From: Natroniella sulfidigena
Lineage (GTDB): Bacteria > Bacillota > Halanaerobiia > Halobacteroidales > Halobacteroidaceae
Length of the DNA stretch: 64,000 nucleotides
Assembly: GCF_023223645.1 (NCBI RefSeq)
Contig: NZ_JALKBY010000009.1
Location: 1 to 64,000, forward strand
Direction of reading: 5' to 3'
The notes under the pieces were generated by a model. It was not told the DNA's origin. It made no database searches and worked only from the letters and a program-made list of their open reading frames with translations. Positions 18,337 through 27,632 of this stretch are shown here, piece by piece. Position 1 is the stretch's first letter, and every line of letters starts with the position of its first letter. A program made the translations under genes and the position numbers.

Positions 18337-18365
18337 AGTATACATAATTTGATTTAAAACTTCAA
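18337..18365 (-). promoter_or_regulatory. Promoter of the tRNA cluster
   Basis: TTGAAG (18360-18365), a 17-base spacer and TATACT (18337-18342) on the minus strand, about 40 bases upstream of tRNA-Val (TAC). Confidence 0.7.
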
Positions 18366-18445
18366 ATTTAATTTTAGCTAATACATCATATTACGATCAA
18401 ATAACTCCTTTCTTCTTTCTTTTTCTTAGATTTACTCTAAAATAC

Positions 18446-18478
18446 AAAAATATTGGCTGCCTAAAGGCAGCCAATATT
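18446..18478 (-). terminator. Terminator after ypeB
   Basis: ATATTGGCTGCC pairs with GGCAGCCAATAT around TTTA, followed by TTTTT on the minus strand, directly after the ypeB stop. Confidence 0.9.
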
Positions 18479-18479
18479 C

Positions 18480-19895
18480 TTAACTTACATTTTTATAAAT
18501 ATCTTGGTCAATACTCTTAACTCTCTCTTCTTCTCCAGTATTAGCGTTAATCTGAATTAAATAACTACCTGTACCTTCTTCAGTAATTTTACCAATAAAC
18601 TCATAAGAAAGAACCTCTTCTCCATCCACTTCTGCCAAGACAAGTCGTGGCTCCCTACTTAAATCTAAATTATTACTAATCTGTTCTTCAGCTTCTTCTA
18701 CACTTAAATCCGCTTCTAGCTTCTCTTCTTCTCTTTCTCTATGATTCAAAATATAATCAAGTCCGTTATAGGCTATTATATCTCCATTATCCAAAGCTAC
18801 TTCTATATTGATTGCATCTGGTTTAATTAAAACATCATTCTGTTTTGGAATTATAGATAACAACATAATATCATTAAACCTTCTAGTAGAACTGACAGCT
18901 AAATTACCAAATTCATTTTCTTCTAAAAATTGAAGTGCAATATCTTCTGCTTCTTCTTCATCTATTTGTGCTTGTCCAACTTCTCGTTGATTAAGTAAAG
19001 AAATTACTTTTCCACCTACTTTAGAAATATCAAAATAGAGGGTTTCATTAGCCCGAGTAGTATTAACTGCTCTAACAGTATGAGCAGGTACATGAGCTTC
19101 TACTATTTCACCTTCTACATCTATCGTATCATTAGGAATTATTTCATATTCATACTTCTCTGGATTCCTAATGAAATTTTGAGCTATCTCAACTGCTTGA
19201 TTTTGATCTATCTCTTCTCCATCAAGTTGAGATAAACTTGTGATTAAATCTTGAGGCTCAAAATCAATAACTCCAGCTGGTAGAACCTCTTTTAACTTAA
19301 CTGAAATATTATCAACATTTATTTCATCCCTCAACTCTAATAAACCAGCTAAAGGAGTAATAGAAAATCTTTGTTCATCCTCATCAATTTTTACCCTTCG
19401 TTTATCATGCCACCTAAATCCTGCTTGCTCCATTTCATCATGAATCGTTTCTAAATTACGGTTTATTGTAGTTACCTTATTATGAAGCTCTCTAATAACC
19501 TCTTTATCTTCTTCACTTATCCCACCATCAACAACTTCTTTTTCTAAATGTTTAGCATATTGTCCTGTCTTCTGTAATAAATCCTTTACCTCATCTAATG
19601 AATCACTAGCTATTGGTAGTTCTCCTATATCCTCTTGAGCTCCAGAAGTTGATTCCCAAATATTAGATAGGTTTACTGCTAAATTATCAGGTGCCTCTCC
19701 AATTAATACTGTTCCTAATTCAGATTCCAAATCATCGACATGATCATTTAACCCTTGAAAAGCATGTTCATACCTATTGTTGACTTCACTTCTCATTTGT
19801 TGATAAGTAAGATACATATTACGACCCCAATATCCTGCAACTGCTACTGCTAAAATAATTCCAGCTACTGTCAACCATCTCTTTTTCAAAATCAT
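18480..19895 (-). CDS. ypeB: Germination protein YpeB
   Basis: YpeB (471 aa) is needed to place and stabilise the cortex-lytic enzyme SleB in the spore; here the two genes are adjacent, as in Bacillus. An N-terminal signal anchor (about 7-22) precedes an alpha-helical N-terminal domain. Three PepSY-type repeats follow (about 245-310, 320-390, 400-465), visible as ISLLNQREVGQAQIDEEEAE-type strands and helices. The start overlaps a very G-rich site (AGGGGGGG) just past the sleB stop. Length and order are normal. Confidence 0.92.
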   Translation of the reverse strand: MILKKRWLTVAGIILAVAVAGYWGRNMYLTYQQMRSEVNNRYEHAFQGLNDHVDDLESELGTVLIGEAPDNLAVNLSNIWESTSGAQEDIGELPIASDSLDEVKDLLQKTGQYAKHLEKEVVDGGISEEDKEVIRELHNKVTTINRNLETIHDEMEQAGFRWHDKRRVKIDEDEQRFSITPLAGLLELRDEINVDNISVKLKEVLPAGVIDFEPQDLITSLSQLDGEEIDQNQAVEIAQNFIRNPEKYEYEIIPNDTIDVEGEIVEAHVPAHTVRAVNTTRANETLYFDISKVGGKVISLLNQREVGQAQIDEEEAEDIALQFLEENEFGNLAVSSTRRFNDIMLLSIIPKQNDVLIKPDAINIEVALDNGDIIAYNGLDYILNHREREEEKLEADLSVEEAEEQISNNLDLSREPRLVLAEVDGEEVLSYEFIGKITEEGTGSYLIQINANTGEEERVKSIDQDIYKNVS

Positions 19896-19903
19896 CCCCC
19901 CCT

Positions 19904-20383
19904 CTATCTAGCAAAAACATGTTTACCGATTCTACGTACTGTCTCACGAGTAGTAACCCAATATGAAGTGATTTTATCTGGATTATAAAAATATTCAGAT
20001 CCATAAGTCGGATCCCAACCATTATAGGCATTAACTGTTGCTCGTACCGCTTCTGGCCCTGGTGTTACATTCCAAATAAGTCCATGCATTACAGGTGTAA
20101 AGGCCCAAGGTTGATAAATTACTCCTGATATTGTATTAGGAAAATCATCACTTTCAACTCGGTTCATAATTACTGCTGCAACTGATACTTGTCCTAAAAA
20201 AGGCTCTCCTCGAGCTTCACTATAAACAACTCTTGCCATCAACCTTGCTTCTGGTGATAGACTCCAAAAACTAGGAGTCCCTGCATGGCTCTCTTCCATT
20301 TCAACTCCTGTCTGACCATAATAAACAATAGTTCCAACTCCAATCAACAATAATACTAATGTTAATGCTAATAGTTTTTTCAT
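19904..20383 (-). CDS. sleB: Spore cortex-lytic enzyme SleB-like cell wall hydrolase
   Basis: A lytic transglycosylase-type hydrolase that would degrade cortex peptidoglycan during germination. It has a signal peptide (about 1-20), then the hydrolase domain with LMARVVYSEARGEPFLGQVS, holding the conserved catalytic Glu, and later VNAYNGWDPTYGSEYFYNP. At 159 aa it lacks the N-terminal peptidoglycan-binding domain that makes Bacillus SleB about 305 aa. The adjacent ypeB supports the assignment over SleB-like vegetative hydrolases. Confidence 0.9.
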   Translation of the reverse strand: MKKLLALTLVLLLIGVGTIVYYGQTGVEMEESHAGTPSFWSLSPEARLMARVVYSEARGEPFLGQVSVAAVIMNRVESDDFPNTISGVIYQPWAFTPVMHGLIWNVTPGPEAVRATVNAYNGWDPTYGSEYFYNPDKITSYWVTTRETVRRIGKHVFAR

Positions 20384-20450
20384 TCTATCCTCCTTATTTT
20401 ACTTATTATTTATTATAATTACCTTTAATCCATTTAATATTCAAAAATAA

Positions 20451-20545
20451 AATTCCGAACTACTAGTCCGGAATTTTACTTCAATTTATTTATTATTTTA
20501 TAATTACAAAAACAGCATACCCTTCAAAAAGAGCATGCTGTTCAA
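20451..20545 (-). terminator. Two terminators after tRNA-Leu
   Basis: On the minus strand, GAACAGCATGC pairs with GTATGCTGTT followed by TTTTT (20507-20545). A second hairpin, AAATTCCGGAC with GTTCGGAATTT, follows (20451-20476). Both lie between tRNA-Leu and sleB. Confidence 0.7.
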
Positions 20546-20602
20546 ATTCACACTAAATTATTATAAATATTTTTTTCAGCTCTAAGTAGTTTAACAAAGA
20601 AT

Positions 20603-20690
20603 TGGTGCCGAGAGTGGGATTTGAACCCACACGGATAAAATACCCATAGCGCCCTCAACGCTACGCGTCTGCCAATTCCGCCACCTCGGC
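20603..20690 (-). tRNA. tRNA-Leu (GAG)
   Basis: 88 bases with a long variable arm. Acceptor GCCGAGG pairs with CTCGGC; the anticodon stem TAGCG/CGCTA encloses TTGAGGG (GAG); CCA encoded. It stands alone. Confidence 0.95.
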
Positions 20691-20737
20691 TTTTTACTTC
20701 CACGCTAATTATATCATAATTAATTTAAAAGTCAATA

Positions 20738-21418
20738 CTAAACTACTAACTCACCAGGAAAAACAAGTTGAATACTATTAGCATCAAAATAATAATTCTC
20801 TATTGCCACAGGTAGCTTATCAATTAAAATTACTCGTTGGCTTTTAATCACCGGTTCATTATTTTTCAACTCAAGTTTATTAGCTAACATTGGATTAGCC
20901 TTTTCCACCTGCATCACATTACTTCTAAACTTTAAGTTATCCAGTCCATTATCATTGAACAACTCATATAATGAATCCAGATCTGCAATTCTTTGTTGAT
21001 TAATGTTACTACTTAAATAAGTAATAATTTCTTGTAATCCATATGGATTACCATCAACTAATTTCTTTTGTACTATCTTATATAACTCTTCTTCTTCTTC
21101 TACCTTGACTAGTTCATCAACTTCTACATCTTTAATCCGCTTAAACTTAATTTCCCCTACTTCAATCTTGCCCTTACCTTTCATTAATTGAACCGTTGCC
21201 TTCTGTAAATTATACTCTTTTCTTTCTAACCTCTGTTCCATATTACGAGCATGTTTTTCTCGCAACTCCATTAAAGAAATATTAGCTTCAGACAGAATTG
21301 TTCTGACATAGCGTGGAGTTGTCTCCACATTTTCAGCTATTTCACTAATTTTCAAAAAGGGGTCATGTCTAGCATAATTAATAATCTGCTCCTTTTTCGT
21401 CAACTCTTCTAACTCCAT
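20738..21418 (-). CDS. HTH transcriptional regulator with UTRA-like ligand domain
   Basis: A 226-aa protein, start ATG 21418 behind AAGGAGTG. The N-terminus holds a helix-turn-helix (about 10-50, FLKISEIAENVETTPRYVRT) that differs from a classic GntR winged helix. A charged linker follows. The C-terminal half (about 95-225), with NEPVIKSQRVILIDKLPVAIENYYFD, resembles the UTRA ligand-binding fold of HutC/GntR proteins. Probably a small-molecule-responsive regulator; target and ligand unknown. Confidence 0.65.
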   Translation of the reverse strand: MELEELTKKEQIINYARHDPFLKISEIAENVETTPRYVRTILSEANISLMELREKHARNMEQRLERKEYNLQKATVQLMKGKGKIEVGEIKFKRIKDVEVDELVKVEEEEELYKIVQKKLVDGNPYGLQEIITYLSSNINQQRIADLDSLYELFNDNGLDNLKFRSNVMQVEKANPMLANKLELKNNEPVIKSQRVILIDKLPVAIENYYFDANSIQLVFPGELVV

Positions 21419-21503
21419 ACTTCTCACTCCTTGTAATTATATTTCTTATAAATATTCTTCCTGACTTATGACATTCTTATACATCAAAAATTTAAAATAA
21501 AAA

Positions 21504-21525
21504 AGTTGCCTCCGGCAACTAAGTT
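21504..21525 (-). terminator. Terminator-like hairpin
   Basis: AGTTGCC pairs with GGCAACT around GGA, then TTTTTT on the minus strand. It lies in the 205-base gap between murI and the HTH gene. Confidence 0.7.
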
Positions 21526-21606
21526 TAAGTCTAAGATTAAGTTTAAGTAAAACCAACAAATACAAACTGACAAAGATCATCCACAACCCCTAAAAAAATA
21601 ATTTCC

Positions 21607-21645
21607 TAAATACAAAAAACAGCTAACCCTAGGCTAGCTGCTCCA
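21607..21645 (-). terminator. Terminator overlapping the murI 3' end
   Basis: AGCAGCTAGCC pairs with GGGTTAGCTGT, then TTTTTTG on the minus strand; the hairpin includes the last codons of murI. Confidence 0.75.
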
Positions 21646-22461
21646 TAAATCGAGTTCTTTGAATTCTAATTCTTTAAGATTCAAAAATTCTTTTCCTAAT
21701 CTTACAAATTTAGCTGATAACTTATCTAAATCACTGATATAAAATTCTCGCTTTCCTTTAGTTGGAGTAGGGCTTAATAGAGCTTTTCTTTCTAAAATAT
21801 CCCTTACCTGCAAAGCAATTCCTCGACCAGGATAGATTAAATTAACACTTTCACCTACAACCTCCTGCAACACCTTTCCTAAGTAAGGAAAATGAGTACA
21901 ACCTAATAATAGTGTATCAATCTCTTCTTTTACCAAAGAAGTTAAATAACGCTGGGCAATCTGTTTGGTCTTTTGACTATATAACTCCCCTGCTTCTACT
22001 AAAGGAATAAACTTTGGACAAGCTTGAGCATAAACTTCAACATCTGCTGATTTAGTCTGCAAGGCTCTTTGATAAGCACCACTTCCAATCGTTCCCTCAG
22101 TAGCAATTACTCCAATCTTATTATTGCTAGTAGCTAAGATTGCTTCTCTTACTCCAGGCTGAATCGGGCCAATAATCGAAACCCCAAACTTCTTTTTTGC
22201 AGCTTTAAGTCCAGCAGCAGTGGCAGTATTACAAGCAATAATCACCATCTTAGCCTCTAACTCTAAAAAATAATCTATGATCTCAAATGCAAACTTTCTA
22301 ACCTCAGCTTGGGGGCGGGAACCATAAGGAAGATGAGCTGTATCACCGAAATAAATAATATCTTCATTAGGAAATTCACTCATCACCTCTTTAGCAATCG
22401 TTAATCCTCCTACCCCAGAATCAAATAAAACAATCGGACTGTTTTTATCCATCTTCACCAT
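21634..22461 (-). CDS. murI: Glutamate racemase
   Basis: Converts L-glutamate to D-glutamate for peptidoglycan. The family's two catalytic cysteines are visible, in VIIACNTATAAG (about 72-80) and LLLGCTHFPYL (about 185-195). The substrate-binding start is PIVLFDSGVGGLTI, and YFGDTAHLPYGSR follows. Start at ATG 22461, six bases after AAAAGGTGA; a GTG at 22470 is also in frame. The 275-aa length is normal. Confidence 0.95.
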   Translation of the reverse strand: MVKMDKNSPIVLFDSGVGGLTIAKEVMSEFPNEDIIYFGDTAHLPYGSRPQAEVRKFAFEIIDYFLELEAKMVIIACNTATAAGLKAAKKKFGVSIIGPIQPGVREAILATSNNKIGVIATEGTIGSGAYQRALQTKSADVEVYAQACPKFIPLVEAGELYSQKTKQIAQRYLTSLVKEEIDTLLLGCTHFPYLGKVLQEVVGESVNLIYPGRGIALQVRDILERKALLSPTPTKGKREFYISDLDKLSAKFVRLGKEFLNLKELEFKELDLWSS

Positions 22462-22559
22462 CCTATTCACCTTTTCCTAGTTTAATTATTAAAAATACTA
22501 ATCAGTTATTAATTATATTATATGCAACTTAGCTAACTTATTTTAAATTAAACAAATTA

Positions 22560-22585
22560 AAAGCGAGACAATAAGTCTCGCTAAA
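22560..22585 (-). terminator. Terminator after the GerMN gene
   Basis: AGCGAGAC pairs with GTCTCGCT around TTATT, followed by TTTT on the minus strand. Confidence 0.8.
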
Positions 22586-22597
22586 AATTATTCGCTC

Positions 22598-23092
22598 TTA
22601 TTTTATTAACTGAGGGTCAACTTCTAGTGGCTGTTCCAAATTTAAATGCCCACTTAATGTTTTCATCTTTTCTCCTTCAACTAAAATCTGTACCTGCTCT
22701 ATCTCATCAAATTGGGCCAACGTGGTAACAATCGAATAGACAGTTAATATCTCTCCAGTTGTACCACCCCAATGTTCCTCAACTAACTCTTGATTAAAAT
22801 CTGCTATAGCTAATTGATCCTTTATTTCTAAATCAATCACTTCTGTTTCAGGAGGAATTGTAACCCCTACCTCTTCTGACTGTGGTCCTTTAATCAATTC
22901 CTCAATCGTATTTTGATATAAGTTATTTCTCCTTACATCTCGCGTTTCGACCACTAATAGTTGATCCTGAGCATCACTAAAATAAAGCTCAATCTCAGTT
23001 GTAGCAAAAAAGCGAGGATAGGTCAAAATTAAAGCTACAATCACAACAATTACACCTATTATCAATAGGTTCCTAGCCTTAGAAGTACTCAT
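22598..23092 (-). CDS. GerMN-domain lipoprotein-like/exported protein
   Basis: A 164-aa protein with an N-terminal membrane anchor (about 8-28) and a GerMN domain (about 35-145), seen in IEELIKGPQSEEVGVTIPPETEV, then DFNQELVEEHWGGTTGEILTV. GerMN proteins take part in spore cortex synthesis or germination; this single-domain form is also found in vegetative envelope contexts. The ATG overlaps the TAA of the upstream amidase gene (TAATG), so the two are co-translated. Confidence 0.88.
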   Translation of the reverse strand: MSTSKARNLLIIGVIVVIVALILTYPRFFATTEIELYFSDAQDQLLVVETRDVRRNNLYQNTIEELIKGPQSEEVGVTIPPETEVIDLEIKDQLAIADFNQELVEEHWGGTTGEILTVYSIVTTLAQFDEIEQVQILVEGEKMKTLSGHLNLEQPLEVDPQLIK

Positions 23093-25314
23093 TACAACTC
23101 CTCCTCTAGTAACAATTCAAAATATTGACTGATCCCCTTATATAACGCTATAGCCGCTTCTTGCTTAAAGCTATCCTTTTTCAATAACTTTTCATCTTCT
23201 GGATTACTTAAGAAAGCTACTTCACTTAAAACTGCTGGAATTTCAGTATTCCTTAATACTGATAGGTTATTTTTCTTAACTCCTCGGTCATGAGTCTCTA
23301 ATCTTTCAACCTTATTTTGCTGAATATACTCAGCTAGCGAAATCTCTTCTTTATCAGCATCACGTACTATATAAGTCTCTGTCCCTAACTGTCGCTCATC
23401 AGTATGAGAATTAGCATGAACACTAATAAATAGATCAGCATCTAGGCTATTAGCAATTTCACTTCTCTCCGGTAAACTAACAAAGTGATCATCACGTCGG
23501 GTCATTACCACTTTGGCTCCTGCATCCTTCAACAGCTCTTCTAAAATTAAGGAGATATCTAATACTACATCCTTCTCCCTTAAACCTGAAGGACTTATTG
23601 CTCCCGGATCATAACCACCATGACCTGCATCAACAACTATAATTCTATCTTTAAGATTAAATCTATTCAATTTAATATCAATATCTTGAGTCCGTTCATC
23701 AGATTCCACTTCAAATGTTACATCACTGTCTAAATCAAAGACAACCCTTACCTGTTTAGGGTCAGCAGAAAACTGACTTACCCTAACGTCATTCACCATC
23801 CCTAACTTTTCAGACATAGCAAGCTGTTTTGTGTCTACGACTGTATTTTCTAAATCAACTACTAAACGATATGGATCATATAATTTATAGACCTCATACT
23901 CTGTTGGGGCCAATAAAGATAAGCCTAGTTCAGTCTTTAACCCTTCAGTACTCGTCTCTAAATCTAATAAGCGATTCATCAAGCTAACCTGTAAGGTAGT
24001 TCCTTCCCAATCCAACTCATAAGGAACAAGCTCCTCTAAATCAACAACTACTCTGGTTTTATCATCACTAAATTGAGAACTACGTACTCCTTTAACCAAT
24101 TCACTATCAATATCTATCTGATCTTCAATCATCTCTTTGTTGGTATCAGGAAAATCAAAGACAAGCCTACTACCTTCTGCTAAAGGCATTACTTCTGGCT
24201 CTACTCTTTCAGTTAAGTCAAAAGATAACAACTGTCCATGAGTATCACTATAAGCTATCTCTTCTAATTCAGATTTAATTGATTTAATTAGCAATGATTC
24301 ATCTTGGTGAGCCAAATTAACTTTAGTGTTATCCTTTGTATCTAACACAACTCTAACTATATTATTAGGATCAGTCTGATATTGACTCATTCTAACTTCT
24401 TCAATCAATGGATCATCAACTTCTAAAGTTTGACTTTCTGCTAAAGCTGCATTTTTAATGTCAATTACAGCTCGTTGAGGATTTGATAAATAACTTACTG
24501 AACTAGCTTGTAATGGTCGTGTAGCATCTACTTTTAAACCTTCTTCACTATGACTTATACCTTTAATAATTGGACTAACCCGTAATAAATACTTATACTG
24601 ATCATCACTATCACTTTCTAGCTCTTGAAGCTGATAATCAACATTAGCAAATAAATCTAATACAACCCGTGTCGTCCTAGCATCAAACTGAGCAACTCTA
24701 ACATCTTCAACCAACTGACTATCTAAATCTAATTTGTCTAACTCCTGATTAAGAGCAGTTCGTTCTAAATCAAAAGCTATCCGATATGGCTCTCGAACTA
24801 AATCAAGCTGATAATCTATCGGCTCATTAGTTGTTACCTTTAGACCTTCATAATCATCATTTACTACATAGTCTATTGCTTCTAATTCTGCTCTAGTTTC
24901 AGATATCTTAACTATATTATCATCAGGCTCAACATCAATCACTAGACCTAAGATATCACCTAAAGCATTAAGAGGCACCATCGGTTGATCATCAACCAAT
25001 TCAGCAGCTACAGGAACTTGAATCATCTGCTGACTAACTTGTAAGTTAGGGTCACCTATTCTTAGTTTAACAACCCTTTCTTCAGTTTCTAACTGTAATG
25101 TCTCTATTGCACTGAACCACCTAACTTTAATCGGTAAGTTATCTGTTAGATTATGTAATGGAATCAATATATCCTCATCCAATAATTTATAATCTAAATC
25201 ATCAGTCACAATATCTCCGTTAATTTCTAAACTAACCCTTTCTGTGGCATCCACTTGCAATGAAATAATAGAAACTAATATCAGTAACACAACTATCGAT
25301 AATTTTTTTGGCAT
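23092..25314 (-). CDS. N-acetylmuramoyl-L-alanine amidase with four AMIN repeats
   Basis: A secreted peptidoglycan amidase of 740 aa. A signal peptide (about 1-23) precedes a copper-amine-oxidase-type N-terminal domain (about 30-130). Four AMIN repeats follow, each ending in a shared strand: VRVAQFDARTTRVVLDL, VRMSQYQTDPNNIVRVVLD, VRSSQFSDDKTRVVVDL and VRVSQFSADPKQVRVVFDL. The C-terminal Amidase_3 domain (about 555-735) has zinc ligands in VVDAGHGGYDPGA and SVHANSH and the catalytic Glu in LSEVAFLSNP. AMIN domains bind peptidoglycan; four copies is a long array. In operon with the GerMN gene. Confidence 0.93.
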   Translation of the reverse strand: MPKKLSIVVLLILVSIISLQVDATERVSLEINGDIVTDDLDYKLLDEDILIPLHNLTDNLPIKVRWFSAIETLQLETEERVVKLRIGDPNLQVSQQMIQVPVAAELVDDQPMVPLNALGDILGLVIDVEPDDNIVKISETRAELEAIDYVVNDDYEGLKVTTNEPIDYQLDLVREPYRIAFDLERTALNQELDKLDLDSQLVEDVRVAQFDARTTRVVLDLFANVDYQLQELESDSDDQYKYLLRVSPIIKGISHSEEGLKVDATRPLQASSVSYLSNPQRAVIDIKNAALAESQTLEVDDPLIEEVRMSQYQTDPNNIVRVVLDTKDNTKVNLAHQDESLLIKSIKSELEEIAYSDTHGQLLSFDLTERVEPEVMPLAEGSRLVFDFPDTNKEMIEDQIDIDSELVKGVRSSQFSDDKTRVVVDLEELVPYELDWEGTTLQVSLMNRLLDLETSTEGLKTELGLSLLAPTEYEVYKLYDPYRLVVDLENTVVDTKQLAMSEKLGMVNDVRVSQFSADPKQVRVVFDLDSDVTFEVESDERTQDIDIKLNRFNLKDRIIVVDAGHGGYDPGAISPSGLREKDVVLDISLILEELLKDAGAKVVMTRRDDHFVSLPERSEIANSLDADLFISVHANSHTDERQLGTETYIVRDADKEEISLAEYIQQNKVERLETHDRGVKKNNLSVLRNTEIPAVLSEVAFLSNPEDEKLLKKDSFKQEAAIALYKGISQYFELLLEEEL

Positions 25315-25481
25315 CGCTCCTGCCCCCTAAACTAGACGATTTTCTACATTCTCTTAATTTATCTTATATTTAATATTCTGTCTCATTAGGTAAAATCCTC
25401 TTTTAACTTCCAAGTTATTTGATAAATTACAAGAAAATTAATTTTCAACGACAAAACTCTACTAAATTCTTTAAAAGATAA

Positions 25482-26819
25482 TTAGCTTTGTTCTGCAAAG
25501 TATCTTTTAATTCCTGCTACAACCCCTTCAGCAATTTGCTGTCTAAATTGGGATGACCTTAACAGTTCTTCATCGGCAGGATTGGATAAAAATCCAGCTT
25601 CTACTAAGATAGCTGGTAGATTTGTTCTTCTTAAGACAGCAAAGTTAGCAGCTTTTAAACCATGGTCTGTAAAATCTGTCCTTTGCAAAATTTCATCTTG
25701 TACATACCAGGCTAAAGCCCAATTATCTTGACTAGCATCCCAATGAGCATAAGTTTCTAATCCATTGGCCCATGAATTATAACTAGCATTAGAATGAATG
25801 CTGACAAATAAATCAGCATCAAATCTATTAGCTATCTCAGCCCGTTGCGCTAATGAAATAAAAGAGTCATCCCTTCTTGTCATCAAGGTATTAATCCCTG
25901 CTTGATATAATAAATCATCAACTCTAGTAGCTATATCAAGAGCAACTTCTTTCTCCTTTAACCCCGTAACACCTATTGCCCCAGAATCAGTTCCACCATG
26001 TCCAGGATCAATTACAACTCTTTTATTTGTTAATCGTAATTGATTAATTAAATCATGATTAGTACTAATAATTGAAGAAGTTATTACTTCTTCTTTAGCT
26101 TCAACTTCCAAAATCAAATTAGAACCATCTTCTTTTATATTATAACTACTCATATTTCCAATATCAACTACAATTCTAGCAATTGCAGGAGCAAAATCAA
26201 ACTGGCTAAATCGAACCCTATTTACTGACTCACTTCCAACATTGATTGTTTCTTGTAGTTCTTTAAAACTAACATCATGCATATCCAAAACTAATCTGGT
26301 TGGCTGATGATATAACTGCAAATCATAATTAGAAATAAAATTAGAATCAATAATTAATTTAAAGGTATCTTCTTCATCTTTAACTTCAACACCTTTGAGT
26401 TGATTAGTTTGATAATAAATTGATTTACTACTTTCCTGCCAAGCTAAATTCCCACCATAAATTCCTGTTAAAAACCTTAATGGTAACATAACTTGTCCAT
26501 CTATTGACCTAACATTCTCACCTAAAGGAACAGGTTCAGAATTGACTAAAGCGATTTTATTGCCAATTTCTAACTCAATTACTTTATGAGGATGAATAAC
26601 CTTTCCTTCAGATGATCCCGCTTCCCATTCCACCTCAGCTCCAAAATAATCATTGACAAAATCAAGTGGTACCATCGTTCTTCCATTAACAATTCTTAAA
26701 TTTACATCTACTTCTTCCCCATTAACTAATAAATCTGCTCCTTGAGCTTCAACTTGAACTGATGTTAGTACTACTGCTGCCACAAATACTAGAATGAATA
26801 CTTTATACTTAGTTGCCAC
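25482..26819 (-). CDS. N-acetylmuramoyl-L-alanine amidase with one AMIN domain
   Basis: A secreted amidase of 445 aa, a shorter relative of the preceding gene's product. Signal peptide (about 1-25), copper-amine-oxidase-type N-terminal domain (about 30-135), one AMIN domain (about 145-230, ending VRFSQFDFAPAIARIVVDI), then Amidase_3 (about 268-440) with VVIDPGHGGTDSGAIG, SIHSNAS and LVEAGFLSNPADE. GTG start behind GGAAGGAG. The two amidases probably arose by duplication and loss or gain of AMIN repeats. Confidence 0.93.
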   Translation of the reverse strand: MATKYKVFILVFVAAVVLTSVQVEAQGADLLVNGEEVDVNLRIVNGRTMVPLDFVNDYFGAEVEWEAGSSEGKVIHPHKVIELEIGNKIALVNSEPVPLGENVRSIDGQVMLPLRFLTGIYGGNLAWQESSKSIYYQTNQLKGVEVKDEEDTFKLIIDSNFISNYDLQLYHQPTRLVLDMHDVSFKELQETINVGSESVNRVRFSQFDFAPAIARIVVDIGNMSSYNIKEDGSNLILEVEAKEEVITSSIISTNHDLINQLRLTNKRVVIDPGHGGTDSGAIGVTGLKEKEVALDIATRVDDLLYQAGINTLMTRRDDSFISLAQRAEIANRFDADLFVSIHSNASYNSWANGLETYAHWDASQDNWALAWYVQDEILQRTDFTDHGLKAANFAVLRRTNLPAILVEAGFLSNPADEELLRSSQFRQQIAEGVVAGIKRYFAEQS

Positions 26820-26937
26820 TATTCTTCTCCTTCCAGCTATATAAATTGGATTAATGATTTTCTTCAGTTTAATTAACTTAAGTTCTTTTTAACTTGCAGT
26901 GCTTGAGTGAAAAAGTTAAATTCAACTTATATTTAAA

Positions 26938-27423
26938 TTAGCTTAATTTTAAACTCTTACTAGTTAATAAATTATTCTCTTGATCAATAAATTTAAATTT
27001 TAATTCTTCTTCATCTTTAATCAAATGTTTTTTAGGAACTTTTACTAAATCATAAGGCAGACTAATTAATTCTAAACCTATACACTCAGGTGTACAACTG
27101 ACTGTCTTAACTTTGATAATCACTTTATCCTTTCGTTTAATAATCTTATCAATTTTAATATCATACCGACAGGCATTATATTCACCTAAAGAGACATAGA
27201 TTAAATAATACTTATCATAATCAATATTTAAACGCTCAGGTACTTTTTGATGATATTTAGGTAATTCCAAATTATTATCTGGCTTTGTTAAAATTTTAAC
27301 GATCAAATTACAGTCATAATCATCCTTTTGCCACCTACCATTAACTTCCTTTTCCAGCAAAGGCGTAAATGGAATCTCTTTTCTCCCAATTAAACCCATA
27401 CCAAATAAAAAAAACAGTGCCAA
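26938..27423 (-). CDS. Exported protein with PrcB-like domain
   Basis: About 161 aa from the TTG at 27423. A hydrophobic N-terminus acts as a signal or anchor. The open frame and the hydrophobic stretch continue upstream (TIILLIFSLALFFLFG), and a GGAGG lies near 27455, so the true start may be an unusual codon (ATT or ACG) around 27440-27447. The C-terminal half (YYLIYVSLGEYNACRYDIKI, then strands and VKVPKKHL) resembles the PrcB C-terminal domain. Function not established. Confidence 0.6.
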   Translation of the reverse strand: MALFFLFGMGLIGRKEIPFTPLLEKEVNGRWQKDDYDCNLIVKILTKPDNNLELPKYHQKVPERLNIDYDKYYLIYVSLGEYNACRYDIKIDKIIKRKDKVIIKVKTVSCTPECIGLELISLPYDLVKVPKKHLIKDEEELKFKFIDQENNLLTSKSLKLS

Positions 27424-27599
27424 ACTAAAGATTAACAGAATAATCGTTACCTTGCCTCCCTCTCTAAATTAAAATCCCCTAATTTAATCTTATGTTAATT
27501 TTTCGAAGATATTTCTAGTTATTAAAATATATCTTCCCCCCTTTCATATTTCTATGCCTTGAAAACTAAATCCTCTTAGAAAAAATTTCATCCCCTATA

Positions 27600-27630
27600 C
27601 AAAACAGACCCTTTAAAGGGTCTGTTAAAA
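27600..27630 (-). terminator. Terminator after pgi
   Basis: AACAGACCC pairs with GGGTCTGTT around a TTTAAA centre and is followed by TTTTGT on the minus strand. Confidence 0.85.
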
Positions 27631-27632
27631 AC